Shown in pieces: positions 1 to 7,363 of a stretch of DNA of 48,226 bases; position 1 is the stretch's first letter; the number at the start of each line of letters is the position of its first letter. The stretch covers positions 1 to 48,226 of the forward strand of contig JBOHRE010000013.1 of the NCBI GenBank assembly GCA_050732635.1, given 5' to 3'. A model generated the notes under the pieces. That model had not been told where the DNA came from. It searched no databases and saw only the letters and a list, made by a program, of their open reading frames with translations. The DNA comes from JBOHRE01 sp050732635 (GTDB lineage: Bacteria > Gemmatimonadota > Gemmatimonadetes > Longimicrobiales > RSA9). The translations under genes and the position numbers were made by a program.

Positions 1-1725
1 GGGCAGCCCGCGCAGCGGCGTCGCCAGCTCGACCGCCGGCAACGCCTCCGGAGCGTCGGTCAGCCGGCGCAGATCGAGCGGCCCACCGTGGGCAGCGAGC
101 GCAGCAGTCAACGTCGCGCGCATCACCGGCGCCGCCGTCTGACCGCCGTAGTATTGGCCGACCGGCTCGTCGATCTTCACGAGGAAAACGAGCTGCGGAT
201 CATCCGCGGGGAAGTAGCCGGCGAAGGATGCCGTGTATGCGCCCTGCTCATAGCGCCCGCCGATCACGCGGCGAGCCGTGCCGGTCTTACCGGCAACCGT
301 GAACGTGCCGAGCGCCGCCTGCTGTGCGGTACCGGATGTGACGACGTCGGCCAGTGCGCTCCGCACCTGCTGCGCGACCGGCTCGCCGACCACGCGTCGT
401 ACCGCGCGCGGCTCGAAGTATCGTTCCACCTGACCGTCTCTGGAACGCACGTCCCGGACCAGTCGCGGCTCCATCAGCACACCGCCGTTCGCCAGCGCAC
501 CATAGGCCATGGCCATCTGCAGCGCCGTCACCGACACCTCGTAGCCGATGGCCAGACTGGGCTGCGAGAAGCGCGTCCACTCCGCCGGCCGCCGCAGCAG
601 ACCCGAGGACTCGGCGGGGTACTCCACGCCGGTCGGTGTTCCCAGCCCGAAGGCCCGCAGGTACGCATACTGTTCGGTCCGCTCGAGCTTGGACGACAGC
701 TTGCCCAGCGCCACGTTCGATGACTTCTCGAGCGCCTCGTGCACCGTCAGCCAGCCGTACGGGTGCACATCGTTCAACGGCCGGCCGTCGAGCACGTAGT
801 GCCCCTCCTCGGCGAAGACGCTGTCGCGCATCCGTACGCGGCCTTCCTGCAGCAGCGCGGCAACGATGAACGGCTTGAGCGTCGAGCCGGGCTCGTAGGG
901 CTCGAGCGCCGCGCCCCACGTAGCTCGCCGGGAACGCCGCACGCTGGTCGCCGCCAGCAGCTCACCGGTCAGCGGGTCGGCGAGCACCAGGTCACCCCCG
1001 GACGCACCGGTCTCACGCACCGCATCACGCAGTGCCTCGTGGGCGATCTCCTGCAGGCTCGCGTCGATGGTGAGGCGCACGTCGCGCCCCGGGACCGGCG
1101 GCCTCACCTCCAGTGTCGCGCCGGGGATCGGCCGGCCCGACGCGTCCCGCCGCACGACCATCTCGCCGGGCTCGCCCCGCAGCACCGTGTCCAGTTGCAG
1201 CTCCAGGCCGCCCAGCGGCAGACCGTCGGCGGCGACCCGGCCCAGCAGCTCGATGGCCAGTTCGCCCCGCGGATGGAAGCGCTGCCAGACCCGCTCGAAG
1301 TACACGCCCGCCAGCGGGTCCAGCTCGCTGCGCGCCTCGGCATCGTACAGCCCGGGCACGACCACCCAGCGCCTGCGCCGGTCGATCGCCCGCCGGGCCT
1401 GCGCCTGGCTCAGACCCAGCGTGCCGCGAAGTCGGGCCGCCACGGCCTCGCGTCGGTCCTCCCCTACCTCCGCTGGTGCCACAGCGACCCGGTACACTTC
1501 GCGACTCGCCGCCAGCGGAACGCCATTACGGTCGTACAGCGTCCCGCGGGGCGCGGGCACGACCAGCCGCTCGCGTTGCTGCTCGCCTGCCCGCTGCGCC
1601 CACCGCTCTGCCTCGAGCACCTGCAGCTGCGCGCCCCTGCCCAGGGTAAGCAGGAACCCGCTCGTCAGCGCCACCAGCAGAAGGCTCCGGCGACGCGCCA
1701 GTTTCGGTGCGGGGCGCTCCCTCAT
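1..1725 (-). CDS. ftsI: Peptidoglycan D,D-transpeptidase FtsI (class B PBP), 3' end beyond window
   Basis: Division-specific class B penicillin-binding protein that cross-links septal peptidoglycan in the periplasm. 575 codons lie in the window and the frame is still open at base 1, so the C-terminus is missing. A basic N-terminus (RRR near residue 13) precedes one membrane segment (about residues 15-27), then the PBP dimerisation domain starting near a PRGTLYDRNG motif. The transpeptidase signatures are all present: SxxK as STLK (S281-K284), SxN as SSN (335-337) and KTG (480-482). The ATG overlaps the ftsL stop by one base (TGATG on the coding strand), indicating translational coupling. The position after ftsL in a mraZ-rsmH-ftsL series fits FtsI. 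The missing end could carry PASTA domains, which cannot be seen here. Confidence 0.93.
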   Translation of the reverse strand, partial: MRERPAPKLARRRSLLLVALTSGFLLTLGRGAQLQVLEAERWAQRAGEQQRERLVVPAPRGTLYDRNGVPLAASREVYRVAVAPAEVGEDRREAVAARLRGTLGLSQAQARRAIDRRRRWVVVPGLYDAEARSELDPLAGVYFERVWQRFHPRGELAIELLGRVAADGLPLGGLELQLDTVLRGEPGEMVVRRDASGRPIPGATLEVRPPVPGRDVRLTIDASLQEIAHEALRDAVRETGASGGDLVLADPLTGELLAATSVRRSRRATWGAALEPYEPGSTLKPFIVAALLQEGRVRMRDSVFAEEGHYVLDGRPLNDVHPYGWLTVHEALEKSSNVALGKLSSKLERTEQYAYLRAFGLGTPTGVEYPAESSGLLRRPAEWTRFSQPSLAIGYEVSVTALQMAMAYGALANGGVLMEPRLVRDVRSRDGQVERYFEPRAVRRVVGEPVAQQVRSALADVVTSGTAQQAALGTFTVAGKTGTARRVIGGRYEQGAYTASFAGYFPADDPQLVFLVKIDEPVGQYYGGQTAAPVMRATLTAALAAHGGPLDLRRLTDAPEALPAVELATPLRGLP

Positions 1726-2138
1726 CAGGTCTCTCCGCCACGCGTCGTCACGTGTCGGGCTCCCGCACCGCCGAGCTCGGCCTCCCCGCCTCGCCCGGAA
1801 CCCTGCTCCGCCCCAGCGCCGGCCGCAATCCCGCTCGCGATCGGCGTCAACGCCGCGTCCGACGTCAGCGGAAGAATCACGATCTCGTCGCTGCTCGGCA
1901 CGTGCAGGCCCAACCGCTGTCGAGCAGCGCGCACTACCCGCGCCCGGCTTTCCAGTAGCTGGATCCGGCGCACCAGCTCCGTTTTCTCCGCCTCGACCAA
2001 CGCGCGCTCCTGCCGCAACGCGTCGAGTGACCGCAGCGTCTCAAGCGCGCGACTCTGCCGCCACACCACTCCGCTCAGCGCCGCCAGCAGCGCCGCGAAA
2101 ACCAGGGCCACCCGGAGTGACCCGCGCGCCCACCGCAT
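1725..2138 (-). CDS. ftsL: Cell division protein FtsL-like
   Basis: A 137-residue bitopic protein with a short cytoplasmic N-terminus, one membrane span (about residues 9-24) and a following coiled-coil stretch rich in L, E, Q and R (about residues 30-75). This is the layout of FtsL, which in the FtsQLB complex activates septal FtsWI. FtsL sequences are poorly conserved, so the call depends on topology, length and position between rsmH and ftsI. The ATG directly abuts the rsmH TAG stop with no spacer, and its own TGA overlaps the ftsI start. The C-terminal 45 residues are low-complexity, rich in G and A, and probably disordered. Confidence 0.8.
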   Translation of the reverse strand: MRWARGSLRVALVFAALLAALSGVVWRQSRALETLRSLDALRQERALVEAEKTELVRRIQLLESRARVVRAARQRLGLHVPSSDEIVILPLTSDAALTPIASGIAAGAGAEQGSGRGGEAELGGAGARHVTTRGGET

Positions 2139-3053
2139 CTACGCCGCCTTGCGCCATGCGCGCAGTCGCGCGCTCCGCGCGCGCGCATTCGCTGCCACTT
2201 CCGCCGCGCTCGCACTCACCGGCTTGCGCGTCAACACTTCCCCGAGTGGCACGCCGCGACACCGGCACACCGGCAGCTCCGGCGGACACACGCATGCACG
2301 ACTCCACTCCCGAAACGCGTTCTTCACCCGGCGATCTTCCAGCGAGTGGTACGCCAGGATCACCAGCACCCCGCCGGCGATCAGCTTCTCGCGCAGCTCC
2401 TCCAGCGCGCCCTCGAGCTGCTCCAGCTCGTCGTTGACCACGATCCGCAGGGCCTGGAAGATCCGCGCAAAATCCTGCGGCCCTGACCGCGGGCCCAATG
2501 CACGCCGCACCGCCGCAACCAGATCGTCACTCGTCGCGAACGCCGACGTGCGACGGCGCTCCACCACCGTACGCGCCAGCCGCCGCGCGCGCGGCTCCTC
2601 TCCGTACACTCGGAAGATTTCGCTCAGCCGCTCTTCGCTGAGCTCGTTCAGCAGGTCCGCAGCCGTTCGACCCGCCGCGCCAGGCGCCATCCGCATGTCC
2701 AGCGGCACACCCGGCCGGAAGGAAAAGCCCCGCTCCGCCTCATCGATCTGGTGCGACGACACGCCGAGATCCAGCAACGCTCCCGTCAACGGCTCCGCCA
2801 CCCGCGCCGCCGCCTCCGCGAAGCTCGCCTCCACCAACCGTACCCGGCTGCCGAACCGCGCCAGACGCTCTCCCGCCACCGCCAGAGCCTCCGGGTCCCG
2901 GTCCGCGCCGATCAGCCGAACCGCAGAACCCCGCTCGAGTATCGCCTCCGCATGTCCGCCGCCACCCACCGTCCCGTCGAAGTACCAGCCGCCCCGCTCC
3001 GGCTCCAGGTAGTGCAGAACCTCCTGCACCAGTACCGGAGTGTGGTACGTCAT
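2139..3053 (-). CDS. rsmH: 16S rRNA (cytosine-1402-N4)-methyltransferase RsmH
   Basis: 304 residues, the usual RsmH/MraW length. It methylates N4 of C1402 in the 16S rRNA P site using S-adenosylmethionine. The N-terminal HTPVL motif, the SAM-binding DGTVGGGGHAEAIL segment (about residues 26-39), LLDLGVSSHQID (about 94-105) and GFSFRPGVPLDMRM are all characteristic. The C-terminal part carries ILAYHSLEDRRVKNAFREW. The start at 3053 gives the canonical MTYHTPVL beginning. No strong Shine-Dalgarno is seen, but a large inverted repeat lies just upstream in the mraZ-rsmH spacer. It is the second gene of the dcw cluster. Confidence 0.96.
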   Translation of the reverse strand: MTYHTPVLVQEVLHYLEPERGGWYFDGTVGGGGHAEAILERGSAVRLIGADRDPEALAVAGERLARFGSRVRLVEASFAEAAARVAEPLTGALLDLGVSSHQIDEAERGFSFRPGVPLDMRMAPGAAGRTAADLLNELSEERLSEIFRVYGEEPRARRLARTVVERRRTSAFATSDDLVAAVRRALGPRSGPQDFARIFQALRIVVNDELEQLEGALEELREKLIAGGVLVILAYHSLEDRRVKNAFREWSRACVCPPELPVCRCRGVPLGEVLTRKPVSASAAEVAANARARSARLRAWRKAA

Positions 3054-3069
3054 TAGCCACTTCGTGGAG

Positions 3070-3133
3070 CCAGGACCCAGGCGACACCTGCGTGCATCCT
3101 CCCCGATACGCGCCTGCTCCGCCTGGATCCTGG
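3070..3133 (-). promoter_or_regulatory. Long-armed inverted repeat between mraZ and rsmH
   Basis: Arms at 3070-3083 and 3120-3133 are complementary at 13 of 14 positions (coding-strand arms CCAGGATCCAGGCG and CGCCTGGGTCCTGG) with a 36-base loop. In the mRNA the hairpin ends 16 bases before the rsmH ATG, and a second small stem (CCAC-GAA-GTGG, 3057-3067) lies in between. No U-run follows, so a simple terminator is unlikely. An attenuator, RNA-processing site or translational control element is possible. Confidence 0.5.
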
Positions 3134-3174
3134 ACCCCCGACCTCTCCTGCCCCCGCCTCCAACCGCCCCCCGC

Positions 3175-3639
3175 TCACCGGAATATCTGCGACGCGAACC
3201 GCTCGAAGCCCTCCGCCTGCGCCTCCGCCGTCCGCTCGAAGTCCTGCGGATTCCAGATCTCGATTCGATCGATCGCGCCCACCAGCAGCGCCTCCCCCGC
3301 CAGTTGCGCCGCTTCCTTCAGCCGCTGCGGGATCAGGATCCGACCCTGCGCGTCCGGCGCCACCTCGACTGCACTCGCCATCGTGCGCAGAACCCACATG
3401 CGCGCGTCCGGTTGATGCCGAACCAGCTCCCGCAGCCGATCCTCCACACCCCGCCACTCCGTCTCCGGATACAGCTGCAGCGACGGCGCGTACGCCTGGA
3501 TCAGCACGAACCGCTGATCCGGAGCCTCGCGGCGGAATGCCGCGGGCAGCGCCACGCGCCCCTTCCCGTCCAGCTGATACGTGTAGCTGCCGAGGAACGT
3601 CGGCCCCCGGCCCGCATTGCTGCTCGCCACTGCTGCCAC
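3175..3639 (-). CDS. mraZ: Transcriptional regulator MraZ
   Basis: DNA-binding regulator of the division and cell-wall cluster. Two AbrB-like repeats carry the hallmark DGKGR (residues 24-28) and its degenerate partner DAQGR (96-100). The frame stays open to an ATG at 3876, but that would add about 80 residues of unrelated sequence running through the promoter and operator. The start chosen here is GTG 3639, which has AGGA six bases upstream and gives 154 residues, near the family norm; GTG 3630 is the alternative. MraZ family members bind TGGG repeats in their own promoter, and such repeats lie 27-64 bases upstream. Confidence 0.9.
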   Translation of the reverse strand: MAAVASSNAGRGPTFLGSYTYQLDGKGRVALPAAFRREAPDQRFVLIQAYAPSLQLYPETEWRGVEDRLRELVRHQPDARMWVLRTMASAVEVAPDAQGRILIPQRLKEAAQLAGEALLVGAIDRIEIWNPQDFERTAEAQAEGFERFASQIFR

Positions 3640-3665
3640 CGCACGTCCTGGCTGCCGGCCGTGAA

Positions 3666-3703
3666 CCCACTCTTCCCCACTTTCCCCCACCAAGCGCCAC
3701 CCA
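3666..3703 (-). promoter_or_regulatory. MraZ operator: TGGG box ladder
   Basis: On the coding strand three TGGG boxes occur with an exact 10-base period (at 3689-3686, 3679-3676 and 3669-3666). A fourth at 3703-3700 overlaps the end of the putative -10. Direct TGGG repeats with about one helical turn of spacing are the known binding site of MraZ upstream of mraZ in Escherichia coli and Mycoplasma. Their position just after the core promoter predicts autorepression. Confidence 0.8.
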
Positions 3704-3732
3704 AGGTAGGACGCGCCCCATCGGAGCGTCAA
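3703..3732 (-). promoter_or_regulatory. Putative dcw promoter upstream of mraZ
   Basis: On the coding strand a -35 TTGACG (3732-3727) is separated by 18 bases from a -10 TACCTT (3708-3703). The -10 runs directly into the first TGGG box. The match to the vegetative sigma consensus is good at -35 and moderate at -10. The leader to the GTG start of mraZ would be about 55-60 bases. Confidence 0.55.
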
Positions 3733-3834
3733 GACTCTTCTTCCCCACCGGGCACGTGTTCGGCGTTTGTTCGGGTGGACGTGGGGTGCGGACCACGCAC
3801 CGCGGACCGTTCGGAGCCCCCACCGGGGAACGCA

Positions 3835-3870
3835 GAAGCCCCGGCGACCACGGGAGGTCGTCGGGGCTTC
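3835..3870. terminator. Strong stem-loop after the TPR gene
   Basis: A 15-base stem (3835-3849 with 3856-3870, one G-T wobble) closes a six-base loop. It lies 65 bases downstream of the stop codon of the TPR gene and about 100 bases upstream of the dcw promoter. No T-run follows on either strand, so it is a terminator by position and strength rather than a canonical intrinsic terminator. Confidence 0.55.
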
Positions 3871-3935
3871 GGGCATCCGCGGAGATGCGGTCCCGTGGCG
3901 TGGCGCGGAGCGCCCGCCACGGGCGGTTGGAACGG

Positions 3936-5678
3936 CTAGCGGCCGCGCCGGATCAACAGCTCCTGGATCTCGATGTACTGATTCACCGCATCGATGATCT
4001 TGGCGAAGTCGACCGAGGGCACGGTCCGGGCGTAGGCCTGACCGGCGCGCAGCTCCTGGAGGGCGCGCTGGAACATGGGCAGCGCCTCGCGGGCGGACGC
4101 CGCGGTGTTCGGCTCCTGGACCCTGGTGGCCCGCTCATAGGTGGCGAAACCCTGCCAGAAGTTGATCATCGAGCGGGTCATGTCGGAGGTCGCGTAGTCC
4201 TCGGCGACCGCCCAGTAATCGAGCGCGGCGGAGGTATTCTTGTCCCGCCGATACAGATCGTTGTAGCCCTTGGCGAAGACGACTCGCGCAAAGTCATCGG
4301 AGCGCTTGTCGCGGTCGCCGTCGGCGGCGGCCAGGGCTCGCGAGAACATGGCTCGGGCGTCGGACAGCCTGCCCGCATCGATCAGCCAGGTGCCCATGAG
4401 GGCATGAGCGTTGGACTGTTGCGGGTTGATCGCGAGAGCGCGCTCGGCCTGCGCGATCGCATCGTTGGTGCGGCCGGCGCGATTGAGCGCGGTGGCGTAG
4501 GACATCAGGATGTCGGCGTCATCGGACTTGATCGCCACGATGCGCGCACCGAGGGCAGCCGCCTCGTCGTAGCGCTCGAGCTGCGTCAGAACGTTGATCA
4601 TGTTCTTCAGCATGGTCGCGTCGGCGGAGTCACCGTGGGTCTCGAACACCGCCTCGTAATACTTGAGCGCGGTCTCGTAGAGGCGCGTGAGCTCAGCAGG
4701 GTCGGCGACCGCAGCCTGTTCGCCGTTCGCGCCGGACTGCCGAGCCTGCTCGGCGGCGGCGAGCGCGAAGTGTCCGGCATAGAGCTGCAGCGATGCATTG
4801 CTCGGGTCCTGCGGGATGCCCTCCTCGGCGATCCGCAGGGCGCCGGCCGGATCACCGGCGTTGGCAAGATCGGTGGCGACCTGAAGGCGCACGTCGACGT
4901 TGCCGGGGTTCAGCTCGAGGTAGCTGTGGAACAGCTCGCGCGCCTGTTCCCGCTCGCCGACGCGCGCGGCCACGACACCGGCCGTCAGCATGGCATCCTG
5001 GTGGGCCGGATTCAGCTCGAGCACGGTCCGGAACGCCTGCAGGGACTCACGAAGCGAGTCCATCTCCATCAACGCGCGGCCGCGGTAGTACTGCGCGCCG
5101 GTCGACCGCGGGTTGATCGCGATGGCGCGGTTGCAGTTCTCGAGCGCGCTCGCATAGTTCTGGCTCTGCAGGTAATCCCCGCAGAACTGAGCGAAGCGGA
5201 GCACGTCGACGTACTGCTGGAACTGCCCGAAGATCTGCTGGGCGGCCTGCTTCGGATTCGAGGCCGCGAAGGCCGGCACGACGAACTCCTCGCCGGTCTC
5301 CGCGCTCACGAACCGCGACTCGACCTGGTTGCCGGTGTACTGCCCGCACAGCACCAGCTCCACACTGATCTGGATCGCGAGCTGGCGCGCCTTGATGCAA
5401 TCCAGCTGATTCTCGTTCAGGCTGAACTTCTTCAGCGCCGCCTTCAGGTCGTCGTCGTCGACCGTCGAGTGCGTCGCCATATCGTCGATGAGCTTCTTGA
5501 GCTCGTCGGCCGCGCGCTCGCCGAACTTGCGGTCGGCGCCGCCCTGCGGCTCGAGGTTCGGGACGAGCACGTCGAAGCGGTCCTGGGCCGCCGTCGGCTG
5601 GGGGACGAGGAGCGCGGCGAGCGCCAGTACTGGCAGCACGCCAACGAGCCGCACGACGGGGGTGAGTCGTTGCATCAT
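3936..5678 (-). CDS. Secreted TPR-repeat protein
   Basis: 580 residues. The N-terminus has a classical signal peptide (basic start, hydrophobic core about residues 10-25, cleavage near PTAAQ), so the product is periplasmic or outer-membrane facing. A unique region (about 30-150) includes residues resembling a curli-assembly or TolB-like N-terminal domain (not certain). From about residue 160 there are at least eight TPR units, for example around YASALENCNRAIAINPRSTG, ESLQAFRTVLELNPAHQDAM and NDAIAQAERALAINPQQSNA. ATG codons occur at 5678 and 5675, with GGAG just upstream. It is probably a single-gene unit, between a long leader with a palindrome and a 3' hairpin. Its partner proteins are unknown. 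Confidence 0.85.
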   Translation of the reverse strand: MMQRLTPVVRLVGVLPVLALAALLVPQPTAAQDRFDVLVPNLEPQGGADRKFGERAADELKKLIDDMATHSTVDDDDLKAALKKFSLNENQLDCIKARQLAIQISVELVLCGQYTGNQVESRFVSAETGEEFVVPAFAASNPKQAAQQIFGQFQQYVDVLRFAQFCGDYLQSQNYASALENCNRAIAINPRSTGAQYYRGRALMEMDSLRESLQAFRTVLELNPAHQDAMLTAGVVAARVGEREQARELFHSYLELNPGNVDVRLQVATDLANAGDPAGALRIAEEGIPQDPSNASLQLYAGHFALAAAEQARQSGANGEQAAVADPAELTRLYETALKYYEAVFETHGDSADATMLKNMINVLTQLERYDEAAALGARIVAIKSDDADILMSYATALNRAGRTNDAIAQAERALAINPQQSNAHALMGTWLIDAGRLSDARAMFSRALAAADGDRDKRSDDFARVVFAKGYNDLYRRDKNTSAALDYWAVAEDYATSDMTRSMINFWQGFATYERATRVQEPNTAASAREALPMFQRALQELRAGQAYARTVPSVDFAKIIDAVNQYIEIQELLIRRGR

Positions 5679-5725
5679 CTCCGCGGTTCTCCGTTGTGAG
5701 GGAACACCAGATCGAGGCCCCCGGA

Positions 5726-5739
5726 GTGAGGATCCTCAC
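5726..5739. promoter_or_regulatory. Perfect palindrome GTGAGGATCCTCAC
   Basis: A 14-base perfect dyad about 48 bases before the ATG of the TPR gene. It could be an operator for a dimeric regulator or a small hairpin in the leader. No regulator is linked to it. Confidence 0.4.
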
Positions 5740-5759
5740 GAAATATCGAAAATCGGCCG

Positions 5760-5787
5760 CGCTGCGCCCGGCTCGCCGGGCGGAGCG
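5760..5787 (-). promoter_or_regulatory. Leader stem-loop upstream of TPR gene
   Basis: Arms 5760-5772 and 5775-5787 pair over 13 bases with one mismatch around a two-base loop. It lies between the putative promoter and the start codon, so it would form in the 5' leader RNA. Confidence 0.4.
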
Positions 5788-5795
5788 CGTCGATC

Positions 5796-5824
5796 TTTAT
5801 AAACCAAACAGGCATAAATGTTTC
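5796..5824 (-). promoter_or_regulatory. Possible promoter of the TPR gene
   Basis: On the minus strand a -10-like TATAAA (5801-5796) lies 17 bases from a weak -35 GAAACA (5824-5819), in an AT-rich island that stands out from the surrounding GC-rich DNA. Confidence 0.3.
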
Positions 5825-6040
5825 CAGCACCGGCGGCACGCCGGACCGGCCGCCATGCCACGCTGCGCATATCGATTCGGGGACGGGCAAGATGCAAAAT
5901 GTAGACACCGTGCACTCCTGCTGCAAGCGTTGGAGCGACGGCTGCTCCCCGCCGCTACCCGGCTCGCCCCCGGGGCGTTCCGGACCGTTCGCCGCCGCCG
6001 CCGGTCGCGAACGCATTGCAAGAAAGGTGCGCGCGGCGGC

Positions 6041-7354
6041 CTATCGTCTGGCCCAAGCTGGCTGCTCGCAATCACATAGAACGCGTAGATACGCGACCAG
6101 CGTCCGGATGTGCGCCGCCGACAGGCTGTGGCCGAAATCCGGCATGCGAGCGCTGCGGCCGAGAATGCGGCCGCCGCCGTGGATCCCATCGAAGAGGGTA
6201 TCGTCGGGTCGCGTGGCCATGTGGTCGGCATCGGCGTGACGCGTCGGAGGCACCGGCAGGTACGGTGCGTTGTAGCCGTTGCCCTGCCCCGTCGCTCCGT
6301 GACAGGGCGCGCACTGTCTGCGGTACGAGCCGGCGGCCGTATCCGTGCGGCGCGGCAGGAGAATCGGCGTCTCTGCCAGCGAGAGGTCGCCGCTCGCGGC
6401 GGCGGGCTGGGCCAGACTTCGCAGGTAGGCGATGAGCCGCTGCCGCACGGATTCCGGCAGGTCGGCGGCCGGCATGACGGTTCCGAGCATCGCGCGTCGC
6501 GGCTCGCGCACGATGCGTTCGAGGTAGTCTCCGGTGAGGCGCGAGGCGACGCCGGCGAGATCGGGACCGATACGGCCGCCCACGCCGTCGATCGCGTGGC
6601 AGCCCAGGCACGGTAGCCGTTCCTGCAGCAGCGTGCGTGTGTCGTGCAGCTGCCACGGCTGTAGCGCGTCGCCGCCGCCGCCGTCAGCCGTTGGCGGTGC
6701 GGCCAGCGCGCCCGCAGCTCCGCCATATCCCAGCTCGCGCATGAGCGCAGTGATCTCGCTTTCGGTCAGCCGGAAGTCCGGCATCCGACTGCCACTCCCC
6801 GCGTAGAAGCCGAACGGGCGGACGCCGTGTGGCCGAGCCAGGTAGCGACGGACCCATTCCGGCCTCAGGCGGTTGCCGAGCCCCCCGAGAGGCGGCGCGT
6901 TGCGCCAGACCGGAGCACGCGGGTACTCGTGGCAGCCGGCGCAGTTGAGAGCCACGAAGATGCGGGCGCCGAGGGCGCGGTCGATATCGGGGTGCGTCCG
7001 TCGGGCGCGGCGAACCCGTGCATCGCGGCCGCCGTTGCCCCCGCTGAGGAACAGCGTCAGCGCGAGCCGCTCGCGCTCATCGAGGCGGAAGTCCGGCATG
7101 CGCGGTGCGCCAGCGGCGGCGCGTTCCGGGGCTGGATCCCGCAGGTAATCGAATAGATGATCGGGCTCGTACCGCGCCGCCGTCCCGCCGCCCAGCGGCG
7201 GCGCGACGTTGCGCACGTGCTCGGCGCTACCGGCTGCGGTGTGGCAGGCACCGCAGCCGAGCCGCTCGAGCGCACTCTGCTGCCCGGCTGCCGGTCCGGC
7301 GACCAGTGTGATCAGGATGCTGGTGAGGCGTAGCTGGCTGGAGCGCAGCGGCAC
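6041..7354 (-). CDS. Tetrahaem c-type cytochrome
   Basis: 437 residues with a signal peptide (hydrophobic core about residues 11-20, cleavage near AAGQQ) and four CXXCH haem c sites: CGACH (34-38), CAGCH (138-142), CLGCH (249-253) and CAPCH (348-352). Each is followed 42-53 residues later by a methionine in an MPDF or VMP context (M86, M191, M294, M404), the likely distal haem ligand. The protein is therefore four class I cytochrome c domains in series. It is a periplasmic electron carrier or multi-domain redox subunit; the partner oxidase or dehydrogenase is not evident. The start is GTG 7354, nine bases after the stop of the GGDEF-EAL gene, so the two are probably co-transcribed. Confidence 0.9.
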   Translation of the reverse strand: MPLRSSQLRLTSILITLVAGPAAGQQSALERLGCGACHTAAGSAEHVRNVAPPLGGGTAARYEPDHLFDYLRDPAPERAAAGAPRMPDFRLDERERLALTLFLSGGNGGRDARVRRARRTHPDIDRALGARIFVALNCAGCHEYPRAPVWRNAPPLGGLGNRLRPEWVRRYLARPHGVRPFGFYAGSGSRMPDFRLTESEITALMRELGYGGAAGALAAPPTADGGGGDALQPWQLHDTRTLLQERLPCLGCHAIDGVGGRIGPDLAGVASRLTGDYLERIVREPRRAMLGTVMPAADLPESVRQRLIAYLRSLAQPAAASGDLSLAETPILLPRRTDTAAGSYRRQCAPCHGATGQGNGYNAPYLPVPPTRHADADHMATRPDDTLFDGIHGGGRILGRSARMPDFGHSLSAAHIRTLVAYLRVLCDCEQPAWARR

Positions 7355-7363
7355 GCGACTCGA

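Larger units (their letters stand above)
5679..6040. other. Intergenic region of 362 bases
   Basis: No convincing gene. It holds an AT-rich island (about 5790-5825), a perfect 14-base palindrome, a stem-loop and a possible minus-strand promoter for the TPR gene. The part next to the cytochrome gene (5830-6040) shows no clear terminator. Open frames across it lack recognisable protein features. Confidence 0.6.

Noticed and set aside
739..3012. Long plus-strand open frames opposite ftsI, ftsL and rsmH (also 1067-2437 and 3537-5699)
   Set aside because: GC-rich codon-position bias keeps the opposite strand open. The translations are Arg/Ser/Pro-rich with no family features, and the minus-strand genes are unmistakable.
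3640..3876. Long N-terminus of MraZ starting at ATG 3876
   Set aside because: It would translate through the promoter, the TGGG operator and part of a stem-loop. GTG 3639 has a Shine-Dalgarno and gives normal length.
5797..6726. 309-residue minus-strand frame over the cytochrome gene's end and the intergenic region
   Set aside because: Different frame from the cytochrome, no domain features, Arg/Ser/Cys-rich as in shadows.
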